From Aliivibrio wodanis (lineage in GTDB: Bacteria > Pseudomonadota > Gammaproteobacteria > Enterobacterales > Vibrionaceae), in NCBI GenBank assembly GCA_000953695.1, contig LN554846.1, positions 2,294,001 to 2,358,000 of the forward strand: a stretch of DNA of 64,000 bases, read 5' to 3'. The notes beneath the pieces were generated by a model. The model searched no databases, was not told the origin of the DNA, and worked only from the letters and a program-made list of their open reading frames with translations. Of this stretch, positions 28,060 through 37,185 are shown one piece after another. The stretch's first letter is position 1. Each line of letters opens with the position of its first letter. Position numbers and translations under genes: made by a program.

Positions 28060-28509
28060 TTAAGTCAGACTAAAGCATATTTTTATTCTTTTACTGCGTA
28101 ATAAAAATATTAAAAACCAGCTCAGAAGAAGAATGATGATTGCACTTCCTGGCTGAAACTCTCCACGATTAATAATAACCGACTGAATTAACATTGTGAG
28201 GTCAATTAATACCATCATAATGGTTAGCCACCGACCTTGCTTCCAAAGTGTCAGCATAAAAGGTCTTGTGGGCTTTTTAAAACTGCTTAACCACATATAA
28301 AATACAATGGGTAAACTTAAAAATAAACTCGTATAAAAATGCGTATGACTTGGATAAAACAGAGCGAGTAAATCAGTGCCTTGTTCACGACTTGCACCAG
28401 CCATAACAAAAACAACCACAGAACGAATCAATATTGCCCAACCAAACCACAACCACATTGGCGGTTTTAACCAGCCATGTTGATCATACGCATCAAATGA
28501 ATACAGCAT
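28060..28509 (-). CDS. DUF2919 inner-membrane protein (YfeZ-like)
   Basis: A 149-residue membrane protein with four hydrophobic segments (about 18-36, 58-75, 90-110, 120-140) and the family opening FDAYDQHGWLKPPMWLWFGW. DUF2919 includes E. coli YfeZ. Function is unknown. It is first in a three-gene unit ending with the Dyp peroxidase, an association shared with enterobacteria, which suggests a common role. Confidence 0.82.
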   Translation of the reverse strand: MLYSFDAYDQHGWLKPPMWLWFGWAILIRSVVVFVMAGASREQGTDLLALFYPSHTHFYTSLFLSLPIVFYMWLSSFKKPTRPFMLTLWKQGRWLTIMMVLIDLTMLIQSVIINRGEFQPGSAIIILLLSWFLIFLLRSKRIKICFSLT

Positions 28510-28746
28510 TACCTACCTTTAATTAACGAAACAAATTTAAATGAATCGCTCTAAAATTAGTTAATAATGATTCCAGTAGACTTGTCCAGATTACTGAAAT
28601 GATTAAAAATAACGATTGAATAAAATAAAAACTTTGAGCTAGATACACTTCAGAGATCAAAATCTATATTACCGTCACACTTTGTATCGTTTAACTTTCA
28701 ATGATATATAAAGATAAACTCAAATATGAAAACTTAAGAATAGACT

Positions 28747-29106
28747 ATGAGAAATCAAAACAAAGTAAAAAGTACTCCTTCAATAGAGTCTCAACAAGAA
28801 GCAATGAAGATAGCTAAAGCTACACAAAAACCAGCACAAACAAAAGAACAAACTAAGTTAATAGCACAAGGGATCGAAAAAGGTATTACCCTTTATAAAA
28901 AACAGCAAAAAGAAAAGGCAAGGCAAGCAGATAAACAAAAGAAAAAAACACAACGCCAAAAACAGCATGAAACGCACTCTTCTGACATTACTGATAAGCA
29001 AGCACAACAAGAGCATATAGAAAAAGAATCAAGTAAAAACTTACCATGGATTTTACTAGCAATAAGCTGGGCTGCCTTTATTTATTACACTGTTTTAGGG
29101 TTCTAA
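28747..29106 (+). CDS. DUF2956 membrane-anchored protein
   Basis: A 119-residue protein of the DUF2956 type, function unknown. About 90 residues are very rich in Lys, Gln and Glu (for example QTKEQTKLIAQGIEKGITLY, about 32-51), probably helical and cytoplasmic, followed by one C-terminal membrane segment (about 98-117, LPWILLAISWAAFIYYTVLG). It would be a tail-anchored protein. The 237-base upstream gap shows no gene. It ends at a bidirectional terminator. Confidence 0.8.
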   Translation: MRNQNKVKSTPSIESQQEAMKIAKATQKPAQTKEQTKLIAQGIEKGITLYKKQQKEKARQADKQKKKTQRQKQHETHSSDITDKQAQQEHIEKESSKNLPWILLAISWAAFIYYTVLGF

Positions 29107-29142
29107 ACTTCTTCACTTCTACATTAACAAACAATAGATATA

Positions 29143-29177
29143 AAAAAGAGATGAACAGTTACAGTTCATCTCTTTTT
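29143..29177. terminator. Bidirectional terminator between DUF2956 and the nap operon
   Basis: AAAAAGAGATGAAC (29143-29156) pairs perfectly with GTTCATCTCTTTTT (29164-29177), with a seven-base loop. Confidence 0.88.
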
Positions 29178-29206
29178 ATGGCCTAACTCAGGTTAAGCTA
29201 AGTTAT

Positions 29207-29338
29207 CTATTCTTTATCTGTTTTTAGCGACAGCATCCAAATAGATAATGCAGCAACTACCGCAAATCCACCAAGGATAATACTAGGCATTGCGATATAA
29301 CCCAATGTATGCCAAATAACAGATTCTAATGTACTCAT
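29207..29338 (-). CDS. Very small membrane protein at the end of the nap operon (TIGR02808-like)
   Basis: A 43-residue ORF beginning MSTLESVIWHTLGYIAMPSI and consisting mainly of one hydrophobic segment (about 12-36) with a charged end KTDKE. A strong ribosome site (AAGGAG, six bases from ATG) and its position nine bases after napC support it. It fits the TIGR02808 family, tiny proteins found next to periplasmic nitrate reductase genes in Vibrio and Photobacterium. It may act with NapC or in place of NapE, which is also a small membrane protein; this is inference. Confidence 0.8.
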   Translation of the reverse strand: MSTLESVIWHTLGYIAMPSIILGGFAVVAALSIWMLSLKTDKE

Positions 29339-29347
29339 GTTATCTCC

Positions 29348-29923
29348 TTACCAACCTTCAATGCCAGACATGTCAGGCAGTTTATGTGCAATACCTTTAT
29401 GACAATCAACACAGGTTTTCTCACCTGACGCTAATGCCGTTGAGTGTTGCTTAGCACTACGTGGGCCTTGCTCTGAGAAATCCATAAAATTAAATTCATG
29501 GCAGTTACGACACTCTTGAGAATTATTACTCTTCATTCGATGCCATTCACGCTCAGCTAAGTGCGCACGACGCTCTTTAAACTTCTCTTCTGTATCGATA
29601 GTTTTAGCAATAAAGTGTGCATATAGCTCTTTAGATGCTTGAACCTTACGAACAATTTTATCTGTCCAGTTATGAGGTACATGACAATCAGAACAGATTG
29701 CACGAACACCAGAACGGTTTGAGTAGTGAATTGTCTCTTGGATCTCTTTAACGATAGGTGCGTGACAGCCAGAACAGAATTCTTCCGTATTGGTTGCTTC
29801 CATACCGGTGTTAAATGCGCCCCAGAAAAGTAAACCACCCATAAAGCCCATAAATAGGACGATACCTACTGCCGCTTTACTTGGAGATGAAAAACGCTTC
29901 CAAAATGCTTTTAAAAATTTCAT
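29348..29923 (-). CDS. napC: Tetrahaem cytochrome c quinol dehydrogenase NapC
   Basis: NapC takes electrons from menaquinol or ubiquinol and passes them to NapB/NapA. The 191-residue protein has an N-terminal membrane anchor (about 18-36, AVGIVLFMGFMGGLLFWGAF) and four haem motifs CSGCH, CSDCH, CRNCH and CVDCH on the periplasmic side. Length is typical. No napGH genes are present, so NapC is the only quinol link visible here. Confidence 0.96.
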   Translation of the reverse strand: MKFLKAFWKRFSSPSKAAVGIVLFMGFMGGLLFWGAFNTGMEATNTEEFCSGCHAPIVKEIQETIHYSNRSGVRAICSDCHVPHNWTDKIVRKVQASKELYAHFIAKTIDTEEKFKERRAHLAEREWHRMKSNNSQECRNCHEFNFMDFSEQGPRSAKQHSTALASGEKTCVDCHKGIAHKLPDMSGIEGW

Positions 29924-29955
29924 GTATAGCCTCTCTTAACGGTATTGGCTATCAA

Positions 29956-30429
29956 CTAGCGCAATGAGTCCACACGTTCAAATTCATTCTCAACTAACGG
30001 CTTAGCATCAGCTTGAGGGACGTGACATTGTAGACAGAAGTAGCGACGAGGTGATACATCTGAAAGCACAGCATCTTCACGGTTTACATAGTGAGTTACA
30101 CTGATCTTAGTCGCACCCATTTCTTTTGCATTTTTCCAACTATGACAAGATAAACACTTGTTTGCGTTTAATGACACTTCATAGTTACGAATTGTATGAG
30201 GAACTAATGGTGGCTGATAAACATAATCACTATCTAATGCGTGATCACGAGGAAAACGTTTAAAATCATCCGCTGCACGTGTTGCTTCTAATTCTGATGC
30301 ACCGCGTAATGATTCAACACCACCAATACCACCCGGATTGTTTAACTCCGTAGTTTGTTCTGTTTCCGCTTGTACTGCGCCAGCAAACAGTAACCCTGCT
30401 GACATTAGCGCTATAATGAATTTTTTCAT
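29956..30429 (-). CDS. napB: Dihaem cytochrome c subunit NapB
   Basis: NapB is the small periplasmic subunit that carries electrons from NapC to NapA. The 157-residue protein has a signal peptide (ending AVQAETEQ, about residue 21) and two haem motifs, CLSCH (about 93) and CLQCH (about 132), with other His residues for bis-His ligation such as VPHTIRNYEVSLNANKCLSC region. It lies 73 bases after napA and 32 before napC. Confidence 0.96.
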   Translation of the reverse strand: MKKFIIALMSAGLLFAGAVQAETEQTTELNNPGGIGGVESLRGASELEATRAADDFKRFPRDHALDSDYVYQPPLVPHTIRNYEVSLNANKCLSCHSWKNAKEMGATKISVTHYVNREDAVLSDVSPRRYFCLQCHVPQADAKPLVENEFERVDSLR

Positions 30430-30502
30430 TCTAATTTCTCCGCCTTAAGGCAAACTCTTTGAAATAGGTTACTCGCTTAGCCAGTAACCTATCTATTATT
30501 AA

Positions 30503-32992
30503 TTAAGCAATTTTAGTGATCTTAACTGGACACTTCTTATAATCTGTCTGTTTAGACAGAGGATCGGTTGCATCCAAAATCAATTTGTTAATTAAGATGC
30601 GAGCATCAAAGAATGGAACAAATACTAATCCTTCAGGCGGACGGTTACGACCACGAGTTTCAACACGAACACGTACTTCGCCACGTTTGTTAGAAATTAA
30701 CACTTCATCACCACGGCGTAGGTTGCGTTTTTTTGCATCCGCTGGGTGAATATAACAAAGCGCATCTGGAACAGCTTTATACAGTTCAGGAACACGACGA
30801 GTCATTGTACCTGTATGCCAATGCTCAAGAACACGACCAGTACATAACCACATATCAAACTCATCACCAGGAACTTCTGGTGGCGCTTCATATGGTGCAG
30901 AGATAATCAACGCTTTACCATCTGGCTTTCCATAGAAGTCCCAATCAGACCCTTTTTTAGCGTATGGATCTGACCCTTCTTTAAAGCGCCATAATGTTTC
31001 TTTGCCATCAACAACAGGCCAACGCAAACCACGTACTTGGTGGTAGGTATCGTATGGTGCTAAATCGTGACCATGACCACGACCAAAAGTAGCGTACTCT
31101 TCAAACAAGCCTTTTTGAACGTAGAAACCTTGATCTTTAGCATCGTCATTCAGCTCTTGAGCTTCTGACAATGGGAAGGCATCAACATTACCGTTTTTGT
31201 AAAGTACGTCATACATAGTTTTACCACGGAATTCAGGTGCTTTAGCTAATAGCTCTTCGCCCCACACTTCTTCTACTGTGAAGCGTTTTGAGAATTCCAT
31301 GATTTGCCATAAATCAGATTTTGCTTCGCCTTTTGCTTGTACTTGTTGGTACCAAGCTTGAGTACGACGTTCAGCATTACCATAAGCACCTTCTTTTTCT
31401 ACCCACATTGCTGTTGGAAGAATAAGATCCGATGCTTGAGCTGTTGCGGTTGGGTATGGGTCAGAACATACAATGAAGTTTTCTGGGTTACGGTAACCTG
31501 GTAAACGTTCAGTGTTAATGTTTGGGCCCGCTTGCATGTTGTTATTACACATTACCCAATAAGCGTTAATCTTGCCGTCTTTAAGCATGCGATCTTGAAC
31601 AACAGCGTGTGCGCCAGGCTTGCCGTTCAATGTGCCTTCCGGTAGCTTCCAGATTTTTTCTGAAATTGCACGGTGCTTAGGATTAGCAACAACCATGTCT
31701 GCAGGTAGACGATGTGAGAATGTACCTACCTCACGAGCCGTACCACATGCTGAAGGTTGACCAGTCAATGAGAATGGGCTGTTACCCGGCGTTGAAATCT
31801 TACCTGTTAACAAGTGAATGTTATAAACAAGGCTGTTCATCCAAACACCACGAGTGTGTTGGTTCATACCCATTGTCCATAAAGACATTACTTTTGTTTT
31901 TGGATCGGCGTATTGCTTAGCCAGAGTGATCAGATCTTCTTCTGACACTCCGGACATTTCAGATGCTTTTTTCGCTGTGTATGGTGCAACTGATGCTTTA
32001 TATTCTTCAAAACTGATTGAGCTCATCGCTCCAGAGTTAGGGTTTTCCGCTTTCATTTGTAGCGGATCAGTATCACGAAGACCATAGCCAATATCTGTTG
32101 TTGCTTGCTTGAAGTTCGTGTGTTTATTTACGAAGTCCCAGTTTACTGCATCGTTTTGAATGATGTAGTTAGCAATGAAGTTAGCAATGGCAAGGTCAGA
32201 TTGAGGTTCAAAAATATACCCTTTATCTGCTAACTCAAATGAACGGTGGTAGTAAGTAGATAATACGTTCACTTTAACGTGTGGATTACTTAAACGACGA
32301 TCTGAAATACGAGTCCATAGTACTGGGTGCATTTCTGCCATGTTTGAGCCCCACAGAACAAAAGAATCTGCGTGTTCAAAGTCATCGTAACAACCCATTG
32401 GTTCATCAATACCGAATGTACGCATAAACGCACCTACCGCTGAAGCCATACAATGACGAGCATTTGGATCGATGTTATTTGAACGGAAGCCTGCTTTCAT
32501 CAATTTAACGGCTGCGTAGCCTTCCATTACCGTCCACTGACCTGAACCAAACATACCAACACCTGTTGGACCATGTTTTTTCAGAGCGGCTTTCCACTTC
32601 TCAGCCATTGTGTCAAAAGCAACGTCCCAAGAAACAGGAGCAAAGTCACCTTCTTTGTCGTATTGACCATCAGTCATACGCAGCATTGGCGTTTGAAGGC
32701 GATCTTTTCCGTACATGATTTTAGATAGGAAGTAACCTTTGATACAGTTAAGACCTTTGTTTACTGGCGCTTCTGGATCACCTTGAGTCGCAACAACGCG
32801 ACCGTTTTGAGTACCCACAAGAACAGAACAACCAGTGCCACAAAAACGACAAGGCGCTTTATCCCATTTAATTTTTGTTTGGTCAGAACTAACGATTAAA
32901 TTAGTTGCTGATGCTGGTAAAGTAATACCTGCTACAGCTGCAGCTGATGCTGCTGCGTTTGCTTTAACAAACGCACGTCTTGTCATTTTCAT
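30503..32992 (-). CDS. napA: Periplasmic nitrate reductase catalytic subunit NapA
   Basis: NapA reduces nitrate to nitrite in the periplasm with a bis-MGD molybdenum cofactor. The 829-residue protein has a twin-arginine signal ([20 protein letters not shown]), a 4Fe-4S motif beginning [13 protein letters not shown] (about 48-60) with a fourth Cys in [10 protein letters not shown], and the molybdenum-ligand Cys near [15 protein letters not shown] (about 180). The C-terminal cofactor-binding domain is complete. Its start overlaps napD by four bases (ATGA), indicating translational coupling. Confidence 0.98.
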   Translation of the reverse strand: MKMTRRAFVKANAAASAAAVAGITLPASATNLIVSSDQTKIKWDKAPCRFCGTGCSVLVGTQNGRVVATQGDPEAPVNKGLNCIKGYFLSKIMYGKDRLQTPMLRMTDGQYDKEGDFAPVSWDVAFDTMAEKWKAALKKHGPTGVGMFGSGQWTVMEGYAAVKLMKAGFRSNNIDPNARHCMASAVGAFMRTFGIDEPMGCYDDFEHADSFVLWGSNMAEMHPVLWTRISDRRLSNPHVKVNVLSTYYHRSFELADKGYIFEPQSDLAIANFIANYIIQNDAVNWDFVNKHTNFKQATTDIGYGLRDTDPLQMKAENPNSGAMSSISFEEYKASVAPYTAKKASEMSGVSEEDLITLAKQYADPKTKVMSLWTMGMNQHTRGVWMNSLVYNIHLLTGKISTPGNSPFSLTGQPSACGTAREVGTFSHRLPADMVVANPKHRAISEKIWKLPEGTLNGKPGAHAVVQDRMLKDGKINAYWVMCNNNMQAGPNINTERLPGYRNPENFIVCSDPYPTATAQASDLILPTAMWVEKEGAYGNAERRTQAWYQQVQAKGEAKSDLWQIMEFSKRFTVEEVWGEELLAKAPEFRGKTMYDVLYKNGNVDAFPLSEAQELNDDAKDQGFYVQKGLFEEYATFGRGHGHDLAPYDTYHQVRGLRWPVVDGKETLWRFKEGSDPYAKKGSDWDFYGKPDGKALIISAPYEAPPEVPGDEFDMWLCTGRVLEHWHTGTMTRRVPELYKAVPDALCYIHPADAKKRNLRRGDEVLISNKRGEVRVRVETRGRNRPPEGLVFVPFFDARILINKLILDATDPLSKQTDYKKCPVKITKIA

Positions 32993-33273
32993 GATTCATC
33001 CTCACATTGCGAATCAAAGTGCTCGATTTGGTGGAAAACTAAAGCGACATTTAGAATTCCTTCGAAGTCATTTATTTTATCTATTGAATCTGTAATGTAT
33101 CCTTGGTTTTCTGTTTCAAGAACAACAATCAATTTGCCCTCTTCACTTTCTCCATGGATCTCTGTATTCGGTAGTGCCAGTATTTTTTCTTTTGTTTGTT
33201 CTAAAAATTCAGGTTTAACATGAACCACTAAACTTGAAATATGAACTTCATTTTCAGGCAAATTTTCTAACAT
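32989..33273 (-). CDS. napD: NapA maturation chaperone NapD
   Basis: NapD binds the twin-arginine signal of NapA and holds back export until cofactor loading is complete. The 94-residue protein has the ferredoxin-fold pattern of the family with [20 protein letters not shown] (about 11-30) and a second half [20 protein letters not shown] (about 62-81). It overlaps napF by one base and napA by four, so the three genes are tightly coupled. Confidence 0.94.
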   Translation of the reverse strand: MLENLPENEVHISSLVVHVKPEFLEQTKEKILALPNTEIHGESEEGKLIVVLETENQGYITDSIDKINDFEGILNVALVFHQIEHFDSQCEDES

Positions 33274-33791
33274 TATGTTTGCTCTTCCAGTGTCATGCTA
33301 ATAGCAGAAGTAGGGCAAGCAGCAATGCACCCCCCACAACCATTACACACATCTAAGTTAATTTGAGGCTGAGCGACATTTCCCAGCACCAATTGAAAAC
33401 GTATAGCTTGTGTTTCACACATATCGCTACAACTACGACATTCAACCGATTGTTTCGCTAAACAACTTTCATTTATAGATACTTTATGAGAGAAAGCTGT
33501 AGCAACAGTTAAATCAAATAAGTTTTCAGGGCAACTTTGAGCACATCCTTCACAGAAGGTACATTCACCCTTGGTAAAGTCGACAATGGGAAAACCACCA
33601 TCACCTTTAACAATTATGTTTTCTTCACAGGCAGCAATACATTTTTCACATTGAGTACATTGAGAAACAAAACTTGCTTCATTGCCTACCCAAGGTAGCC
33701 GCTGCTGTATTAAAGGATGTATCTTTTTCTTATTAGAGAAACGACTGAAAAGACCACGTTTAGAATGGTCAATTGTATTTTTTTGACTCAT
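33273..33791 (-). CDS. napF: Ferredoxin-type protein NapF
   Basis: NapF is a cytoplasmic iron-sulfur protein thought to act in NapA maturation. The 172-residue protein has several 4Fe-4S motifs: CTQCEKCIAAC (about 41-51), CTFCEGCAQSCP (about 72-83) and CNGCGGCIAACP (about 145-156), plus a further CRSCSDMC. A GAGGAG ribosome site precedes the ATG. It is the first gene of napFDABC, divergent from narQ; the gap holds NarP- and FNR-like boxes. Confidence 0.95.
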   Translation of the reverse strand: MSQKNTIDHSKRGLFSRFSNKKKIHPLIQQRLPWVGNEASFVSQCTQCEKCIAACEENIIVKGDGGFPIVDFTKGECTFCEGCAQSCPENLFDLTVATAFSHKVSINESCLAKQSVECRSCSDMCETQAIRFQLVLGNVAQPQINLDVCNGCGGCIAACPTSAISMTLEEQT

Positions 33792-33862
33792 CTATTCACA
33801 TCTCCTCTCGTCTATTCATATTTTTATATGTGGCATATTAAATTTTGTCATATTTATTGATA

Positions 33863-33878
33863 TACCTCATAATGGTTA
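33863..33878. promoter_or_regulatory. NarP/NarL-type 7-2-7 site in the napF-narQ gap
   Basis: TACCTCA-TA-ATGGTTA is an inverted pair of heptamers with one mismatch in each to the NarL/NarP consensus TACYYMT and its complement, in the 7-2-7 arrangement bound by NarP. It lies 72 bases upstream of napF, between that gene and the FNR-like box. Confidence 0.65.
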
Positions 33879-33892
33879 AACAGTGGGTATAC

Positions 33893-33906
33893 TTGTTCTG
33901 GATCAA
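33893..33906. promoter_or_regulatory. FNR-like box in the napF-narQ gap
   Basis: TTGTTCTGGATCAA matches the FNR consensus TTGAT-N4-ATCAA at nine of ten positions. It lies upstream of the NarP-like site from the napF side, the same order as at E. coli napF, and about 74 bases before narQ. Confidence 0.7.
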
Positions 33907-33979
33907 TTTTTAAAACAATTAAAAACAACAGAATAGGCCTAATTTGCCTTTTATTAATCATAGGTCACACATAACAAAT

Positions 33980-35671
33980 ATGAAACACAAGAAGACCTCA
34001 ATTTTAACAAAGACCATTGCTCAAGTGATGTTATGGATTGTAATAATATCAATTGTGACGACTAGCCTAGCTTTGATGACGCTATCCTCCAGTATAAAAG
34101 ATGCTGAGGCCGTTAATATTGCGGGGTCTTTACGTATGCAAAGCTACCGATTGGCTTTTGATATTGAAACCAACTCACCAGAACTTATAGCGCATTTAGA
34201 GAAATTTTCTGAATCGATAGAATCCCCTTCTTTTAAAACACTAGATCAATGGTTTGTACCTGATGACATTGAAGGCTATTACGAAGATATTCGATTACAG
34301 TGGCACTCGTTGCATCCCTCACTACTTAGTGATAATAAACAGATCTACCTTAATAAAGTCTCTAACTTTGTTGATGAAATTGATCGCTTTGTATTTCGTC
34401 TGCAAGAATTCTCAGAACGAAAATTACAGCTTTTATCATTTATTGGTGCGCTTGGTTTATCTCTCATTGTTTTTTTAAGTATTTTTATTATTTTCTTTAC
34501 TCAACGAAAAATTGTAAGTCCTCTTCATCACTTAGTTGCCGCAAGTAAAGCGATGACAAATGGAAATTACTCTGTCCAAGTCAATTTAAAAAGTGACAAT
34601 GAATTAGGTCAATTAAGTGATTCATTTAATCACATGGCAAAGCAAGTTGACCTTAGCTATAAAGAGCTAGAAAGCAGAGTTGAAGATAAAACAAAAAAAC
34701 TGAGCCAAGCCAACCGTTCATTAACAACACTCTATCAGTGCTCCCAACAGCTATCCGCTTCTCAACTTGACGAACAGGTCTTTAAAAATATTTTAGATAC
34801 CTTTGTTAATATCGAAGGGATTACCAGTGCTAGATTAATTGTTGAAGAAGAGTCTGGTGGAGATTGGGAAATTACGAGTGGCGAATCAAATACTTCACCT
34901 TGGAGCTTGCAAGAGCTATCTATTGATGGAGAACAACTTGGTTATTTACTGTGGCAATTTTCTCTTCCTTGTCCAGATCAAAAATTGATCATTAATATCG
35001 CAAATATTCTTGCTCGTGGCGTTTTTTATAACCAAGTTCAAAAACAAACTCACCAATTAATTCTTTTAGAAGAGCGCTCAGCCATTGCTCGTGAACTGCA
35101 TGATTCATTAGCACAATCTTTATCTTATTTAAAGATTCAAACCACCTTGTTGAAACGACGATTATCAGCATGCGATTGTAAAAATACAGGCAATACATTA
35201 ATAGAATTAGATGAAGGGCTTAAAAGTGCCTATACTCAATTAAGAGAATTGCTTAATACCTTTAGGCTAACGATTAATAAAGCCCATTTTGGTGAGGCTT
35301 TACAAGAAATAACCACCACATTATCAGCACAAACCGACATCAATATTAGAGTAAATAATGAGCTACCATCTTTACCCATAAATGCTCAACAGCATGTTCA
35401 TTTATTACAATTAATTCGTGAAGCTACATTAAATGCCATCAAACACTCAAAAGCTGATAATATTATCATTACGTGTTTTCAAGAAGGTGAGCAAGGCTAC
35501 ATTAACATTGAAGACGATGGGGTAGGATTTGACCCTAGCCAAGAGAAAATAAATCATTATGGATTAAGAATAATGCAAGAGCGCGCTACCTGTGTTCGTG
35601 GCACCTTATCCATATCCTCTGAATTAGAACACGGTTGTACAGTGAACGTTACGTTTCCACTTAACCAATAA
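33980..35671 (+). CDS. narQ: Nitrate/nitrite sensor histidine kinase NarQ
   Basis: NarQ senses nitrate and nitrite in the periplasm and phosphorylates NarP. The 563-residue protein has two membrane segments (about 13-35 and 150-172), the ligand-binding P-box with INIAGSLRMQSYRL-like sequence (here VNIAGSLRMQSYRLAFDIE, about 47-65), a HAMP domain (about 175-225), a coiled GAF-like region, and the HisKA_3 dimerisation motif ARELHDSLAQSLSYLKIQ (about 370) with a C-terminal ATPase domain (DDGVGF). Start 33980 (MKHKKTSILTK) aligns with E. coli NarQ; a TTG 12 codons upstream is also in frame. narP follows after 20 bases. Confidence 0.94.
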   Translation: MKHKKTSILTKTIAQVMLWIVIISIVTTSLALMTLSSSIKDAEAVNIAGSLRMQSYRLAFDIETNSPELIAHLEKFSESIESPSFKTLDQWFVPDDIEGYYEDIRLQWHSLHPSLLSDNKQIYLNKVSNFVDEIDRFVFRLQEFSERKLQLLSFIGALGLSLIVFLSIFIIFFTQRKIVSPLHHLVAASKAMTNGNYSVQVNLKSDNELGQLSDSFNHMAKQVDLSYKELESRVEDKTKKLSQANRSLTTLYQCSQQLSASQLDEQVFKNILDTFVNIEGITSARLIVEEESGGDWEITSGESNTSPWSLQELSIDGEQLGYLLWQFSLPCPDQKLIINIANILARGVFYNQVQKQTHQLILLEERSAIARELHDSLAQSLSYLKIQTTLLKRRLSACDCKNTGNTLIELDEGLKSAYTQLRELLNTFRLTINKAHFGEALQEITTTLSAQTDINIRVNNELPSLPINAQQHVHLLQLIREATLNAIKHSKADNIIITCFQEGEQGYINIEDDGVGFDPSQEKINHYGLRIMQERATCVRGTLSISSELEHGCTVNVTFPLNQ

Positions 35672-35691
35672 AGCAATAGAAGGTACAAATT

Positions 35692-36303
35692 ATGTGGAAT
35701 GTTGTAATCGTTGATGATCACCCGTTAATGCGTCGTGGTATTGGTCAACTACTCTCTTTTGAAGAAGAATTTACCTTAATAGGTGAAGCAAGTAATGGTA
35801 CCGATGCCGTAGCTCTAATTTCTCAAGATGAACCTGACTTAGTTTTACTTGATTTAAATATGAAGGGAATGTCAGGTTTAGATACTCTTCATGCCTTAAG
35901 AAATGAAGGCGTTACTTGTCCAATCGTTATCTTAACGGTTTCAGACAATAAACAAGACATCAAAACCTTAGTTAAAGCTGGTGCTGATGGCTACCTATTG
36001 AAAGACAGTGAGCCTGATGAGCTGATTTCATTATTAAAAGAAGCGATGAAAGGCGGAAAAGCTTACTCTGAACAAGTAAAAGCATGTTTGGAACAAGAAA
36101 ATAACGGTGATGATAAATTAGCTAACCTAACCGCTCGTGAATTAGAGATCTTACAAAATGTAGCAAAAGGGATGCGTAACAAACAAGTTGCAGACAAACT
36201 TTTTATCTCTGAAGCTACCGTTAAAGTTCACATGAAAAGTTTATTAAAAAAACTGAATGTAAAATCACGAGTGGCAGCTACTTTAATTTATTTGGACTCT
36301 TAA
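35692..36303 (+). CDS. narP: Nitrate/nitrite response regulator NarP
   Basis: NarP is the response regulator partner of NarQ. The 203-residue protein has a receiver domain (1-120) with acidic pocket VDDHP, phosphoacceptor Asp in LVLLDLNMKGMSG (about 57) and Lys in YLLKDSEPDE, and a LuxR/FixJ-type HTH domain (about 140-203; LTARELEILQNVAKGMRNKQ). It is 20 bases after narQ and divergent from the nap operon it should regulate. Its stop overlaps the next start (TAATG). Confidence 0.94.
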   Translation: MWNVVIVDDHPLMRRGIGQLLSFEEEFTLIGEASNGTDAVALISQDEPDLVLLDLNMKGMSGLDTLHALRNEGVTCPIVILTVSDNKQDIKTLVKAGADGYLLKDSEPDELISLLKEAMKGGKAYSEQVKACLEQENNGDDKLANLTARELEILQNVAKGMRNKQVADKLFISEATVKVHMKSLLKKLNVKSRVAATLIYLDS

Positions 36304-36635
36304 TGATAAAACTCCTGTTCACCGCTTTTCTAAGTCTCTTTTTATTAAGTGGCTGTGCATTAACAACGCAGCCCTTAGATAAAGACTCAACAACTATCGC
36401 TCTCCACTATAATGATGATAGCGTAAAAGGTTGCTCTCAATTAGGGACTATAACGGGCAGCGAAGGACATTGGTATACTTTCTTTTTCATATCAAACAAA
36501 GAGTTAATGATATCGGCTGTAAATGACATCAAAAATGAAGCTTATGCGTTAGAGGCGAATACCGTTGTAGTTCAAACGCCCATGCCTTTTAATACTTCTG
36601 TCACCTTATTAGGTTCAGCCTATCATTGCCCATAA
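36303..36635 (+). CDS. DUF4156-like lipoprotein
   Basis: A 110-residue predicted lipoprotein with signal MIKLLFTAFLSLFLLSGCALT (lipobox LSGC, Cys at residue 18; shown one residue over the motif as LFLLSGCALT). The mature part contains VKGCSQLGTITGSEG (about 41-55) and NDIKNEAYALEANTVVVQTP (about 75-94), the DUF4156 pattern. Function is unknown. It overlaps narP by one base and so is cotranscribed, but no link to nitrate is known. Confidence 0.78.
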   Translation: MIKLLFTAFLSLFLLSGCALTTQPLDKDSTTIALHYNDDSVKGCSQLGTITGSEGHWYTFFFISNKELMISAVNDIKNEAYALEANTVVVQTPMPFNTSVTLLGSAYHCP

Positions 36636-36679
36636 CCACCCTTGCCTATTTTACTAAGGCAAAAAAGAATAGAAACAAG

Positions 36680-36708
36680 AACGCCAACAGATTTGTTGGC
36701 GTTTTTAT
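36680..36708 (+). terminator. Terminator of the narQ-narP unit
   Basis: AACGCCAAC (36680-36688) pairs perfectly with GTTGGCGTT (36695-36703) around a six-base loop, followed by T residues. It lies 45 bases after the lipoprotein stop. Confidence 0.85.
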
Positions 36709-36738
36709 TCAAATATCATCCTTGTTAAGATCATTATT

Positions 36739-37020
36739 TTAATGATACAAAGTTGATGCAATTTCATTTTCTCGTGAACACACCCACTCTGGATCATAAG
36801 GTCCCCAATCTGATAGACGATAATACCCATCATTATGGCGACGTCCATCTTGAATGAACATCAATTCAATACCAATGCCAGGTAAGGCTTTCAATACATC
36901 TTGAATCGTACGACGAGGCCAGCCTGTTAGTTCAACAAGCTTAGGCACATTTGGCCTTTCTAAATTATGTACCAATAACGCCAAATATAAGCGTCTGGCA
37001 AACACTGGATTCAACTCCAT
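36739..37020 (-). CDS. Small winged helix-turn-helix protein
   Basis: A 93-residue protein with a predicted DNA-binding winged helix: helix region LYLALLVHNLERPNVPKLVE (about 10-29) and recognition helix TGWPRRTIQDVLKALPGIGI (about 31-50), then a wing with Gly- and Arg-rich IQDGRRHNDGYYRLSDWG. The regulated target cannot be read from the sequence. Start 37020 (MELNPVFARRLY) has a perfect AGGAGG site; an ATG nine codons upstream lacks one. It lies 165 bases downstream of a PAAR gene in the same direction. Confidence 0.82.
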   Translation of the reverse strand: MELNPVFARRLYLALLVHNLERPNVPKLVELTGWPRRTIQDVLKALPGIGIELMFIQDGRRHNDGYYRLSDWGPYDPEWVCSRENEIASTLYH

Positions 37021-37185
37021 TGATACCTCCTGATTTAATGACAACAATTATTAATCATTCAGTATTTTTGATGTTGAGATTGATCAACTAATTACGAAAA
37101 TAATCCTACAAATTCGCCAATAAGCACATATATTTGCATTTTTTGTAATTAATTTTCATAACTATCATTACTGGTTTGTATTGAA

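Noticed and set aside
33944-33979. TTG start extending narQ by 12 residues
   Set aside because: The ATG at 33980 aligns with the N-terminus of E. coli NarQ and leaves a normal basic segment before the first membrane helix; the TTG extension is unneeded, though its AGG spacing is not bad.
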